Below, piece after piece: positions 1 through 9,208 of a DNA stretch of 64,000 nt. The notes beneath the pieces are model-generated. The model made no database searches. It was not told the DNA's origin and worked only from the letters and a program-made list of their open reading frames with translations. Made by a program: the position numbers and the translations under genes. Within the stretch, counting starts at the first letter, position 1. The number at the start of each line of letters is the position of its first letter. The stretch spans positions 12,395,370-12,459,369 of the forward strand of contig OX393568.1 of the NCBI GenBank assembly GCA_947652115.1. Reading direction: 5' to 3'. The stretch is from Blastomussa wellsi (Eukaryota > Cnidaria > Anthozoa > Scleractinia > Plerogyridae).

Positions 1-1
1 C

Positions 2-241
2 TTACGATTATTTCCTTGTCGACTTTGCGGTCACTTCGTGAACACGAGAGACAGAATAGAACCGTCAGGGAACTTCAAACAAGAGAATGTATACCCCGTG
101 ATGTGTAGGATAGCTCATCAGACATTCAACAATCCGTATATAGATCAATGGGATTATCGGCATGGACTAACGGATGAGGGTTACCTTTTTTTATTAATAA
201 TGAGTCCTCCCTTTGAACACAAGTGTTTTGATTGCAGATAA
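2..241 (+). CDS. Small CxxC protein, tandem copy 1 (5' truncated by window edge)
   Basis: The frame is open from the first bases of the window to a TAA at 239-241. It encodes a short C-x2-C motif (PCRLC) followed by a spaced N, R, I and G pattern, and ends with a second Cys pair. Copies 2 and 3 downstream share this pattern, so this is the C-terminal half of a tandem paralogue family. The TAA overlaps the position (ATA, 238-240) where copy 2 should start, mirroring the ATGA overlap between copies 2 and 3. I do not recognise the family. A small zinc-binding protein encoded upstream of a Polinton-type DNA polymerase is the most that can be said. Confidence 0.45.
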   Translation, partial: LRLFPCRLCGHFVNTRDRIEPSGNFKQENVYPVMCRIAHQTFNNPYIDQWDYRHGLTDEGYLFLLIMSPPFEHKCFDCR

Positions 242-582
242 AGAGTCACTGGGATGCATTACCGGAAGAATTGAAAAGATACATTCAATGGCAGGCAGAC
301 ATCATGCATGTCAAAGACAAACTCAATTACAACAATCAGATTTGGAAATCATTTCATTTTTGGTTTATGGGTCGATGTATATATTGCGATTGTTACCTGA
401 ACATGAAAAACAAAATAGACGCAGAAGGCAATTACAAGTGCGAATCAGAAAAAATATGGAAAAAAAGACAATGGGTAGACAACAAAGAATGGGAAGCAGT
501 ATTCAGTGTATATGACGATCCTCCCACAACAAAACATTACTTTCAACATTGCGATTGTGTATTGTTTTCTCCGCACAGATGA
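238..582 (+). CDS. Small F-box-like/CxxC protein, tandem copy 2
   Basis: About 114 codons. The N-terminus reads SHWDALPEELKRYIQW, which resembles the first helix of an F-box (LPxEL..I), followed by a C-x2-C pair (RCIYC) and a C-terminal C-x-C. The expected start is ATA at 238-240 instead of the ATG used by copy 3, so the start codon may be mutated; a TTG at 232 is in frame. Its TGA stop (580-582) overlaps the ATG of copy 3 as ATGA, a termination-reinitiation arrangement seen in compact viral genomes. An F-box role (substrate adaptor for ubiquitin ligase) is inference from a short motif only. Confidence 0.45.
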   Translation: MKSHWDALPEELKRYIQWQADIMHVKDKLNYNNQIWKSFHFWFMGRCIYCDCYLNMKNKIDAEGNYKCESEKIWKKRQWVDNKEWEAVFSVYDDPPTTKHYFQHCDCVLFSPHR

Positions 583-642
583 AGAGTCACTGGGATGCAT
601 TACCAGAAGAATTAAAAAGATACATTCAATGGCAGGCAGATC
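242..642 (+). repeat. Pair of ~59-bp direct repeats
   Basis: A segment starting aagagtcactgggatgcatt occurs at about 242-300 and again at 583-642 with only a few differences. It encodes the F-box-like N-terminus of tandem gene copies 2 and 3, so it reflects gene duplication rather than a mobile repeat. Confidence 0.8.
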
Positions 643-878
643 TCATGCACGTAAAAGAGAAAAAGAAAGTGTGGTCAAAAACATTGAACACTTTCAGTTA
701 TTGTCGACGTTGCAATTTTTTTCTGGAAATGAGACACAGGCTTTGGAAAAATGGAGACATACGAGGAAACCCCACATTTATAGACAACACATGGCGAATA
801 CCAACCATGTGTCATGTAAATCCAAGTCAATCAGATTGGCATCACAATTATTGTTGTCTTGACATGATTGCAGATTGA
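579..878 (+). CDS. Small F-box-like/CxxC protein, tandem copy 3
   Basis: 99 codons from ATG 579 to TGA 876-878. The first 25 residues are nearly identical to copy 2 (SHWDALPEELKRYIQWQAD), followed by divergent sequence with a C-x2-C pair (YCRRC) and a late Cys pair. The strong conservation at the N-terminus against a diverged C-terminus suggests recent duplication or gene conversion of the F-box-like segment. The next gene, the DNA polymerase, starts 11 bases downstream, so the four reading frames are packed head to tail. Function unknown; a host-interaction role is possible because F-box-like proteins are common virus accessories, but this is inference. Confidence 0.5.
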   Translation: MKSHWDALPEELKRYIQWQADLMHVKEKKKVWSKTLNTFSYCRRCNFFLEMRHRLWKNGDIRGNPTFIDNTWRIPTMCHVNPSQSDWHHNYCCLDMIAD

Positions 879-888
879 TGACGAAACC

Positions 889-3800
889 ATGATCGAGGCG
901 GTAAGTGAATGGGAACGCGGATTTGATTTCATTTTGACTCCACACGTGGACAGACGATTGAGACGATTTGATTTACATCACAGAAGTTACACGGCGCGAT
1001 TGGCACAGCGCGGTGGTGCATTGGTCAACTTGGACAGAGCCGTATTGCCGGGACAAATCGAGGATGCCTTGCAACGCAGCATCAACGAACAAATATTAGA
1101 AGACTCAGAAGTACGACCCGACGATCATTTGTTGATCAACATCAACTCGAACAGACTGAGAAACGCTTATCATTCAAGACGAGTGCGAGTGCGTGATTGG
1201 AGAAACAATGCATTGATTGCTCGCACCGTTTTGGAAGAATTAAGCAGACTGTTGAACTCCAACGAAAATTTCAGAATGGATGATACGTTTAACTTGAACA
1301 TTTCTCACATAAAAGCCACCGGGACGGGAAGCGGACGAAAAAAACTGGGAACGAAGCACATTGAGAAACTCTTGAACGACAAAAAGTCAGTGATCAAAAT
1401 CAAAAACACGGACGAACTGTGTTGTGCCAGAGCTTTGGTCACCATCAAAGCTTACCGCGATCTAGGTAGTAGACACAGTACCTACAATACTTTGCGAAGG
1501 GGAAGATCAATGCAAGAACGACAAGCCAAAGAATTACACGCCTCGGCCAAAGTACCCGAAGGACCCTGCGGCTTGACTGAAATTCAACAATTTCAGACTT
1601 ACCTGAAAGAGTACCAGATCGTAGTGGTTTCCGTGGATCACGGTTACCAATTCATTTTCAAGGGGCCGGACCAACCCGAAGATAAACTACTTGTCTTAAT
1701 CAAAGTGGGAGAACATTACCATGCGTGCAACTCGCTGAAAGGATTCTTTGGCAAAGCCCATTTCTGTCTAGCGTGCGAAAAATCCTTCGAGCGTGACAAA
1801 TGGAGAAATCACAGATGTAAAGGAAAGCGATGTCATGCCTGTCATCAATTGAATTGCCCAGATTTCACCAAAGTCGACAAAGGTACCAAAGCCATGGTTC
1901 CTTGCAACGATTGTGACCGCTCGTTCTTCGGAGACGCGTGTTTTGCTCTGCATAAGAAACAACAAGAAGAAAGCGGGAAAAAAGTGGAAAAAAACACCAA
2001 GAACAGTGTTTGTCACATGCATAAGAAATGTAAGAATTGTAGCAAGACACTGACCAATTACGAAATGGACATGGGCAAACACGTGTGCGGCTACAGCCAA
2101 TGCCCTTCCTGCAAACGATACTTGAACTTGTATCAACACACATGTTTCATTCAGAACCCAAACGAAATGGAAGAAAAAAGAAAAAAGAGAAAGAGAAAAG
2201 CGGACGACACTCAACCAGAAGAACCTCCCATTTTTGTGACTTGGGATGCCGAAGCCATGCAAGAAAGAGGAATTCACGTACCCAATTTGATTTGCGCCAT
2301 GACCTCGAACAGTAACTTGCAACACAAGTTCGAGGGTTCGACATGTGTGACAGACTTTCTCGACTGGTTACGAGAAATAGCCATCGACAATAAAGTCATT
2401 GCCATTGCTCACAATTTCAAAGGGTACGATTCCTACTTCATTTTGAACGAACTATACCGTCAAGGCATCTGTCCGGATCAATTGGTAAACGGAAGCAAGA
2501 TTTTGTCGATGAAAGTTCACGACATCGAATTCAAGGACTCGATGTGTTTTCTTCAGATGCCGCTTTCTGCCTTCCCAAAATCATTTGGACTGACGGAACA
2601 GAAAAAAGGGTTTTTCCCTCATTTCTTCAACATTCCAGACAACCAATCGTACGTGGGTCCCATTCCGGCACGCGATTATTACGACCCGGGAGGTATGAAA
2701 CCAGAAAGAAAAACAGAATTTGACGAATGGTACAAAAAAATGAAAGAGGAGAATCACCTGTTTGATTTCAAGGCGGAACTGTTGGCCTATTGCCAATCGG
2801 ATGTGAAATTGTTACACGACGGATGTAAGGTGTTTCGACAACAATTCAAACAAGTGGCCGGATTCGATCCCATGGAAAAATGTTTGACCATTGCCTCGGC
2901 TTGTAACCTGTACTATCGCACAACATGCATGCCCAAGAACTGTTTGGCTTCGGAACCAGTGCGGGGTTGGCACGGAAAAGGAAAACCTCACTCCCAGGCT
3001 TCCATCGAATGGTTACATTACTTGAACCGCAATGCTACATCGACAGACCGTGTGACGCATGCCAGAAACGGTGGAGAACACGTGATCCGTGTGGGCAACA
3101 GACGAGTTCACGTAGACGGGTACGCAGCGTCCACCAATACCGTGTACGAATTCTACGGTTGCTTCTATCACGGTTGCCCCACTTGTTTTCCAAACCGATA
3201 CCAGAAACACACCAAACTGGACGAACGTACCATGCACGACGTGCACGAAACCACGCAACGTCGAGCCGATCAGATCCGACACGCAGGTTACAATCTCATG
3301 GAAATCTGGGAATGCCAATGGAACAATCTCAAAAAACGAGACACGGAAATTCAAACCTACCTGAAATCTTTGAACTTGACGGAACGACTAGAACCCAGAG
3401 ATGCCTTTTTCGGGGGCAGAACCAATGCGGTCAAACTTCATCACAAGACGCAAGAGGGTGAAAAGATCCATTACGTGGATTTCACGTCACTCTATCCCTA
3501 CGTCAACAAAAACTGCGTTTACCCCATAGGACATCCCGTCATCGTGCTAGAACCAGGGCACACAGATCTATCCGAGTTTTTCGGGCTTGCCAAATGCACT
3601 GTGTCACCACCCTACGGGTTATACCACGCCGTCTTACCCTATCGCAGCGGCGGAAAACTGACCTTCCCGTTATGCCGCACCTGCGTAGAAACGGAACAAT
3701 CCAAACCCTTAACAGAACGCAGCGCAAGTTGCAGCCACACGCTCAAAGAAAGGGAACTAACCGGTACTTGGTGCACCCCTGAATTGGAAGAAGCAGTGCG

Positions 3801-4836
3801 TCAAGGCTACGTGATCCAACACGTGCACGAAGTGTGGCATTTTCAAAACACGTCCGACACGTTGTTCAAATCGTACGTGAACACTTTCCTGAAAATCAAA
3901 CAAGAAGCCAGCGGGTGGCCAAAACGGATCGGGAACGACACCGACAAACGCGTGAAATACATCACGGACTATGAGAAAAAGGAAGGAATCAAATTAGAAC
4001 CCGACAAGATAGAAGAAAATCCGGGAAAACGATCTCTAGCCAAAATGATGCTCAACTCTTTCTGGGGAAAGTACGGGCAACAAAGCAACAAGACTCAAGT
4101 TCAAACGTACACCAGTCCGGCCCTATTCCACAAGTTGTTGGAAGACGACAGCAAGGAAATAAACGACATCCGCATCGTCAATGAGGAAATGATCGAAGTC
4201 GTACACAAGTATCAAAGCGAGTGTGACCCCATTCAAGTCAACATAAACATTTTCGTGGCTTGCTTCACCACTTGCTGGGCAAGACTACGATTGTATCAAG
4301 AAGGTCTCTCAAAATTGAATCCTCTACAGACTTTGTACTTTGACACTGACTCCATCATTTATTCCCACAAAGGAAATGAACCCAGTTTACCATTGGGTGA
4401 TTTCCTGGGAGAATACACAGACGAATTGAAAGACCCGGATGATCACATTGTAGAATTCGCTGCTGCAGGACCCAAGAATTACGGGTACCGAACCATGAAG
4501 GGAAAAGTAGAATGTAAGGTGCGTGGCTTCTCGCTGAACACACGCGGACAAGAACAGTTAAACTTTGAAATCCTAAAAGAAAACGTCATGGATGAAGTGA
4601 CAAAACCTTTGGAGGAAAAACAACGGCAGATTCCCGTCTTCAATCCATTCAAGATCACAAGAGACAACAAAACAAAACATTTAGAAACAATGATCGAAAT
4701 AAAACGTTACCAAATCGTTTTCGACAAACGAGCAGTGGATCCCATCACGTTTCACTCTTATCCATATGGCTATTACGAAGAATTCGAATGGAATGAACAA
4801 GATGAACTAAATTTGCAAAGTTTATTGCTTTTTTAA
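889..4836 (+). CDS. polB: Protein-primed-type family B DNA polymerase of a Polinton-like element (element A)
   Basis: 1315 codons from the first in-frame ATG at 889 (an in-frame TTG at 868 lengthens it by 7). Order: an N-terminal extension; a Cys/His-rich zinc-binding region (about residues 285-425); a 3'-5' exonuclease with Exo I TWDAE (D453, E455), Exo II HNFKGYD (D514) and an Exo III-like YCQSD near 640; then an inserted block with VDGY...YEFYGCFYHGC that looks like a Vsr/PD-(D/E)xK nuclease fold; then the polymerase with motif A DFTSLYP (D about 864), motif B KMMLNSFWGKYG (about 1052) and motif C YFDTDS (about 1152). All catalytic motifs are intact and no stop interrupts the frame. It would copy the element's linear DNA. 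Its lineage differs from the other two PolB genes in the window, which have a different N-terminus. Whether a terminal protein is used is not visible. Confidence 0.93.
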   Translation: MIEAVSEWERGFDFILTPHVDRRLRRFDLHHRSYTARLAQRGGALVNLDRAVLPGQIEDALQRSINEQILEDSEVRPDDHLLININSNRLRNAYHSRRVRVRDWRNNALIARTVLEELSRLLNSNENFRMDDTFNLNISHIKATGTGSGRKKLGTKHIEKLLNDKKSVIKIKNTDELCCARALVTIKAYRDLGSRHSTYNTLRRGRSMQERQAKELHASAKVPEGPCGLTEIQQFQTYLKEYQIVVVSVDHGYQFIFKGPDQPEDKLLVLIKVGEHYHACNSLKGFFGKAHFCLACEKSFERDKWRNHRCKGKRCHACHQLNCPDFTKVDKGTKAMVPCNDCDRSFFGDACFALHKKQQEESGKKVEKNTKNSVCHMHKKCKNCSKTLTNYEMDMGKHVCGYSQCPSCKRYLNLYQHTCFIQNPNEMEEKRKKRKRKADDTQPEEPPIFVTWDAEAMQERGIHVPNLICAMTSNSNLQHKFEGSTCVTDFLDWLREIAIDNKVIAIAHNFKGYDSYFILNELYRQGICPDQLVNGSKILSMKVHDIEFKDSMCFLQMPLSAFPKSFGLTEQKKGFFPHFFNIPDNQSYVGPIPARDYYDPGGMKPERKTEFDEWYKKMKEENHLFDFKAELLAYCQSDVKLLHDGCKVFRQQFKQVAGFDPMEKCLTIASACNLYYRTTCMPKNCLASEPVRGWHGKGKPHSQASIEWLHYLNRNATSTDRVTHARNGGEHVIRVGNRRVHVDGYAASTNTVYEFYGCFYHGCPTCFPNRYQKHTKLDERTMHDVHETTQRRADQIRHAGYNLMEIWECQWNNLKKRDTEIQTYLKSLNLTERLEPRDAFFGGRTNAVKLHHKTQEGEKIHYVDFTSLYPYVNKNCVYPIGHPVIVLEPGHTDLSEFFGLAKCTVSPPYGLYHAVLPYRSGGKLTFPLCRTCVETEQSKPLTERSASCSHTLKERELTGTWCTPELEEAVRQGYVIQHVHEVWHFQNTSDTLFKSYVNTFLKIKQEASGWPKRIGNDTDKRVKYITDYEKKEGIKLEPDKIEENPGKRSLAKMMLNSFWGKYGQQSNKTQVQTYTSPALFHKLLEDDSKEINDIRIVNEEMIEVVHKYQSECDPIQVNINIFVACFTTCWARLRLYQEGLSKLNPLQTLYFDTDSIIYSHKGNEPSLPLGDFLGEYTDELKDPDDHIVEFAAAGPKNYGYRTMKGKVECKVRGFSLNTRGQEQLNFEILKENVMDEVTKPLEEKQRQIPVFNPFKITRDNKTKHLETMIEIKRYQIVFDKRAVDPITFHSYPYGYYEEFEWNEQDELNLQSLLLF

Positions 4837-4844
4837 TGACTCCT

Positions 4845-5252
4845 TCAGAACTTCAAGTCATACTTTCCGCTGTTAAACCCATCCACCAAGAAGTCATGGA
4901 AAGCTCCATCTCTGATACGCCTTTCACCACGGTTTCCTGCATGTGCCATCCGAGGTACTTGTTCATCTTTTTCGTCCTGCTTCACTTCGGTTTCATCAAG
5001 TTCTTGGTTGATGCGTCGGTAAAATGACCTGTCTTCCTCTACGTCCTTGTCGTCATTGATAAAGGCTTCTTTCGTCTCTTCCTCACTTTCATCATCATCA
5101 CTGTCTTCATCAAACCCCACATGCTCGCGTTCAGAGCCGGATGGAGAGTATGGAAAACGCAAGCGAAAAATCATCCCGCACTCGCTTGTGAGAAATTCTG
5201 GGAAAAGATGGTAAAAAATGTACCATTCAAATTCATCAAGAAGAACAAGCAT
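4845..5252 (-). CDS. Hypothetical acidic protein, convergent with PolB
   Basis: 135 codons on the minus strand, ending 8 bases beyond the PolB stop. The middle is strongly acidic (DEDSDDDESEEE) and the C-terminal half is charged. No family recognised. The tight convergent spacing next to PolB and the uninterrupted frame favour a real element gene, but acidic low-complexity ORFs can also arise by chance. Confidence 0.4.
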   Translation of the reverse strand: MLVLLDEFEWYIFYHLFPEFLTSECGMIFRLRFPYSPSGSEREHVGFDEDSDDDESEEETKEAFINDDKDVEEDRSFYRRINQELDETEVKQDEKDEQVPRMAHAGNRGERRIRDGAFHDFLVDGFNSGKYDLKF

Positions 5253-5253
5253 T

Positions 5254-5405
5254 GAACATTGCGTGACATTGAACTCGTTACCAGTTTTTTGCGTGACATT
5301 GAACTCGTTATTGAACTAGGAACTCGTTACTCGTTACCAGGTTTTTTTGCGTGACATGTGTGAACTCGTTACCAGCTTTTTTTTGCGTGACATGTATCTT
5401 GTGTG
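5254..5405. repeat. Imperfect tandem repeats, unit about gcgtgacattgaactcgtta
   Basis: Four spaced copies of gcgtgaca(t) followed by (g)aactcgttaccag and a T run begin near 5261, 5291, 5349 and 5385. The gcgtgaca core also occurs in the sequences at 7530-7575 and 52010-52070, so these may be degenerate terminal repeats of the Polinton family. Confidence 0.7.
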
Positions 5406-5425
5406 ACCATTAAAAAATTTTGAAT

Positions 5426-6556
5426 TCAAATACTGTCTCCTGATTGGTTCATGACCTTGTGACGTTTTTGCTGACGCAATTCGCGGTTTAGAAAAGTCAC
5501 GTGTTCCATATACGGCCTCCTGATTGGTCCATTCAAAAAATACTCGATTCTGATTGGCTGTGCCCCAAAGTATAGGCACTTACTACTACTAGTGCTAGTT
5601 ACTGCAACCATACGAGGTGTTGAGGAGAGGGTGATAACTGGTGGTGGCTTTGCAGTTTCTTGGGTCGACAATAAAGGAAGTTGAGGCTGAGCAGAAGTAG
5701 GTGTCACAAATGATGCCGAAATAGCCCCATGACTTTCGACTGGGTGCGATTGTGAGATGGGTGTGGCACTCTTCACATCAGGCTGCAACGAATGATTTTC
5801 GAGGGGAAGATCACGGGCATAATGTTCCTTAAGATAATCATTCATCCCATCCCCTCCTTCATATTCTTCACTTTGTTCTACGAACAAGTCAATCTCAGCA
5901 TGTTTCACTTTCGTTTTGGCATCCAATAATTCCAATTTCCTGCTCAACTCCGCTTTCCCCCTTTCAGCCTCTTCTATTCTACGTTGCAGTTCTTGCTTTT
6001 CTTGCAGGGCCTGCATTTCTAACTTGGTTTCTTCTATCACTCTCTTCTTCTCTTTAACACTATTTCTACTGGCACAACTCTTGTCACTCCTTGCAGATTT
6101 AAGACTAAAACCAGACTCAGATGGGGGTCTGTTCATTCCTTTCTTTTTAGCTCTCCAATTGTTGACTAGGATATCTAATTGCAATTTCATGTCTCTTTGA
6201 TTATTGTAACTGTCAAGCATTAACTCTTTCTTCTCTTCGTCCTCTTCGTAGAGAAGATAATTATCGTGTCTACAAACAAAGTTATGAAACGCTTCCTCAT
6301 ACCTTGCAACACAGATTTCCACTTCTTCCACTTCAACACTTGGACTTGCTAGCAATTCCTGCACTTGATTTCGCCGTTTTCGAAGTTCACCAATATGCCC
6401 AGCTCGCTGTCGCTTCGCCTGTACAGCTTTCTCGGCATACACTTCTGATTCGGCGGAGTTTTCCACTCGCTGAGTCACGTGCGATCCTGCACGATCGGCG
6501 CCTTTCGAGACTTTCGAAACTTTACTCGCCGATCTCTTGTTCTTCTTGCTGGCCAT
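5426..6556 (-). pseudogene. Retroelement gag-like N-terminal fragment (possibly BEL/Pao)
   Basis: 376 codons from ATG 6556. It opens with a Lys/Ser-rich stretch, continues as a helical, coiled-coil-like region (about residues 45-130 and 165-225, rich in E, K, Q, L) and then a Pro/Ser/Thr-rich linker. This layout resembles the start of BEL/Pao gag-pol proteins of invertebrates. No zinc knuckle, protease or RT follows; the frame runs out into unrelated sequence near 5570, so it is a 3'-truncated fragment. No LTR or primer-binding site was recognised upstream. Alternative: an unrelated coiled-coil host protein exon. Confidence 0.4.
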
Positions 6557-7401
6557 ATTTCAAGATTCGGTCAGACAAGCTTGGTTCCTTCCATGAACGA
6601 TTGTTCAATACGGTTTCCAACTCCAAAAGAATATCTTCGAATGATGTAGTAGCCAACTACTCTGGGCAATTTGTTTAAGAATATTATTAGGCATCAACAC
6701 ATTCGTCCAAAGTTGTGTATATATTTGTTCTGCATCTCTGATTCATCAAACCTCTTTGAACGATTCGCTACAACAAAGAAATGATCGCTGTCACGATACG
6801 AATCGAAATACAACCGATAACCAACCGAAACAAAAACAATACTCACAAGATATTATGCCTGAATTCCCTTGCTTTCACTATGCTTTGAAAACACGTTCGC
6901 TCAAAGTCACATGGCGAACCGAACGAAACGTCAAGTAATGGTCACGAAATGTCCCTTACAATCTGTCTGACCTCGTTCTGCCAAATGGGCGAAGAAAATT
7001 CCGCTAAAATATCGAAAATCGTGTGAAATAGCGTGATCATTTTGGCTTGTTTTGTATATTCAGTCAACCTCTAATTATGCTGACATAATCTAAAAGCGAA
7101 AAAGCGCATGCGTATGCACCAAAATAATGTGAAATTTGGCAAAGGACAGAGAAAGAGCACCAAAAGGATAAGAAATACCAGACGGATCACAATATATATG
7201 CGAGATGTCTTATCGTATAGTTAGCTCACAAATTCTGATGATGCCTCGGGAGGTGAGAGTTGGCCACTCTCTGAAACCTGTTAAACGGCATGTACAGATG
7301 GTGAGTCACCGGGTACAGGGGAAGTCCTTCCAGTGGGACATTATCCTAGGGTGAGCTCACCTGGGCCCTACTGGTAACAGGGGGGTGCTCAGAAATTCCC
7401 T
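6557..7401. other. Non-coding stretch without recognisable genes
   Basis: About 845 bases. Only short ORFs without coding character occur. AT-rich to about 7220, then GC-richer from 7235 to 7401. It joins the gag-like fragment to the end-like sequence of element B. Confidence 0.6.
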
Positions 7402-7575
7402 CGCGGGATTTCAAACCTCGCTCCCAAAGGTAAAATGGGAAATGACAGCTGCCTTGTCAGCCAGTGGCCAGACAACCAACAGCCACAGAGCACCCCACGA
7501 CAAGGGTCTTGTCCCTTTGTGACCTGTCACGCAATGTCACGCGTGACACATCACACAACGTCACGCATTAACTAC
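7402..7575 (+). repeat. Element B end-like repeat, left copy
   Basis: The stretch from gcgggatttcaaacctcgct to the gtgacacatcacacaacgtcacgc run is similar, in the same orientation, to 51869-52076. Shared blocks include cgggatttcaaa, aaaatggga, cttgtcagc, acaagggt and the (c)acgcgtgaca cluster. It lies directly outside the outermost element B gene, so it may be a terminal or subterminal sequence of that family. A direct rather than inverted relation to the other copy is odd for Polinton ends. Confidence 0.6.
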
Positions 7576-7595
7576 TTTTCAATAACTTTTCGACT

Positions 7596-8231
7596 TTAGT
7601 TCAAATTTGTGGTGGACGCTGTCAGTTTTTTTCGAAGTTCTTGTCGAAGCTCGTGCCGAATCTGTTTTTTTATCGTTTCAATATTCGGCAAATCGGATGG
7701 CTTAGCGAAGTTTTCCCGCAGCTTCTCTTTGAGTTCACAATATTTCTGCATTTCACGTGTTATTTGTTTGAATTCAGCGTCGGAAACATTGTTATCATCG
7801 AGAGGTTGAGAAACGGAACTTTGTATTGAGTCGTGTTTTAAAAGGGCCAAAGCTTGCATTTTCGTATGCTTTTTAATTTTTCTTTCAAGCTTCTTGTTTA
7901 CAACAGACAAGCCTGTGGAAGCAAATCCAAGGAGCGCAGCTATTCCTGCTATAGGCGCTCCAACCACAATTCCGACGCCCGTGAGTGAAGATGCAACGGC
8001 CCCAGAAGACAGAAAGGCACTTCCAACGCCAAGAGAGACCGCGGAATAGTGGATAACTTTGCGAGCTTTCTTGTATTTTTTCAATACAAGCCTCCAATGT
8101 TCGGCCTCATCGGCTATTTCTTTTTCAATTTTGCTGATCTCAGTAAGCCGGAAATTTTCTGGGGTTCTTTCCGGGGGAAGTTCTGGATAAATAGGTGGAG
8201 CACTCGGCTGCAAGACATTTGACGAAGACAT
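7596..8231 (-). CDS. Polinton-type membrane protein with overlapping PSAP and PPxY motifs
   Basis: 211 codons, intact. Near the N-terminus (residues 9-15) it has PSAPPIY, which combines a P(S/T)AP motif and a PPxY motif sharing prolines. In many enveloped or membrane-interacting viruses such motifs recruit TSG101 and NEDD4-type ligases. Residues about 60-110 are hydrophobic and Gly/Ala-rich, fitting a membrane hairpin (SLGVGSAFLSSGAVAS through GLSVV). The rest is charged helix with Lys/Arg/Glu runs. It is the outermost gene of element B, beside the penton-like gene on the same strand. A virion membrane-interaction or release role is inference; the family is not named. Confidence 0.65.
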   Translation of the reverse strand: MSSSNVLQPSAPPIYPELPPERTPENFRLTEISKIEKEIADEAEHWRLVLKKYKKARKVIHYSAVSLGVGSAFLSSGAVASSLTGVGIVVGAPIAGIAALLGFASTGLSVVNKKLERKIKKHTKMQALALLKHDSIQSSVSQPLDDNNVSDAEFKQITREMQKYCELKEKLRENFAKPSDLPNIETIKKQIRHELRQELRKKLTASTTNLN

Positions 8232-8255
8232 GGTATATCAACAGATTATATTTTT

Positions 8256-8925
8256 TTAAATGATTTGCAATTCGAATTCAAGAGGTTGATCGTTAAAATC
8301 AAAAAGCTCTCCGTCCACGTCTTTGACTGAAAGCGTAACGCTGTGGACATATTTTTCAGTCGAAGCGAAACGAAAGGGCAGCTGTTCGCCCGTTTGATAG
8401 TTGACTTTTTGGAAAGCTTCCCCTCGGATGTCAAACTTTGCAAGAAGGGTTGAAGCTTTGCCATTGACCAAATTTTGATTGTGGTCAACCAAGTCGCAAT
8501 GGACAAAGTAAGTAAACGGTATTTGAAGCCGTTTGATGAAAGTTCTAAAAATCAAAACGCGGGATATGCCAAGAAAATCGGCTAAGTCGTTGTCAAGAGT
8601 AATTTTTTTTATTCCCAAAGTTGTCAATTACCATTGCACCAGCTGGTGTATTGATTTGAGTGGGAAGTTTTACATCAAATTTAGCAAAAGCGTGTTCAAT
8701 ATTTTGAGCCATACTTTCAAGAGTGTAATGCCCTCTGGGGAATGTTATGGGAACAGCGCGTTTACCATCTGGATCAGACATTGCAATAACCCCATCGTTT
8801 TTCAAATTATGCCACGAATTATAAAGCGAACAAGACAACAGCCTTACGAAAGAGGCCTCTGGAATCGGGTTGTCAAAATATACGGTGCATGGATTAGAAG
8901 ACGTAGAAATAGTAAGCACAACCAT
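8256..8925 (-). pseudogene. Penton-like minor capsid protein of element B, frameshifted
   Basis: Two overlapping minus-strand frames form one gene: 8593-8925 (from ATG 8925) carries the N-terminal half and 8256-8627 the C-terminal half. The switch is near 8610 in a T8 run, so a one-base homopolymer error or a real frameshift breaks it. Features match Polinton single jelly-roll pentons: GHYTLESMAQNIEHAF in the first half, DNDLADFLGI in the middle, and a C-terminal strand near FNDQPLEFELQI. The gene at 34303-35085 in Polinton C has the same layout (YSYDDIDEYI, FRKLIGFE, a similar C-terminal strand). It would form capsid vertices. Confidence 0.6.
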
Positions 8926-9001
8926 TTTATTTTGTTGTGTGCAAATTTTCAATTGAAAAATAACTGAGAATATATAAACATCTTGAAAGCCGCATGTGAT
9001 T

Positions 9002-9208
9002 ATGATGTTTGGTTATCTCGGAAAAATAGCGCAGGCTTCCAATGCAAAGTTTGCACAAGTCAAGGCGTGGGCAGCTTTTTCTGCACGGTTCCCGAGGGCC
9101 GACAAAAGCAAATTTGAAGCCCAGATATTTTTTGCACCGGACCATACAGCAACAGCCGAAATATTTTACAAAGAGGTTCAGATCGCAAATATTGGAGCGC
9201 AGACATGA
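9002..9208 (+). CDS. Small hypothetical protein of element B
   Basis: About 68 codons from ATG 9002 (another ATG at 8996). Sequence begins MFGYLGKIAQAS, mixed basic and hydrophobic, no motif recognised. The stop overlaps the ATG of the next gene as ATGA (9205-9208). It diverges from the penton-like gene across an AT-rich 70-bp gap (8926-8995) containing atatataaa, which could be a bidirectional promoter. Confidence 0.4.
   Translation: MMFGYLGKIAQASNAKFAQVKAWAAFSARFPRADKSKFEAQIFFAPDHTATAEIFYKEVQIANIGAQT

Noticed and set aside
1768..2344. Overlapping minus-strand ORFs inside PolB A
   Set aside because: They are Phe/Cys-rich antisense shadows of the zinc-binding region of an intact polymerase, with no independent motif.
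6756..6938. 60-codon plus-strand ORF
   Set aside because: Asn/Gln-rich random-looking sequence with no neighbour relation or motif.
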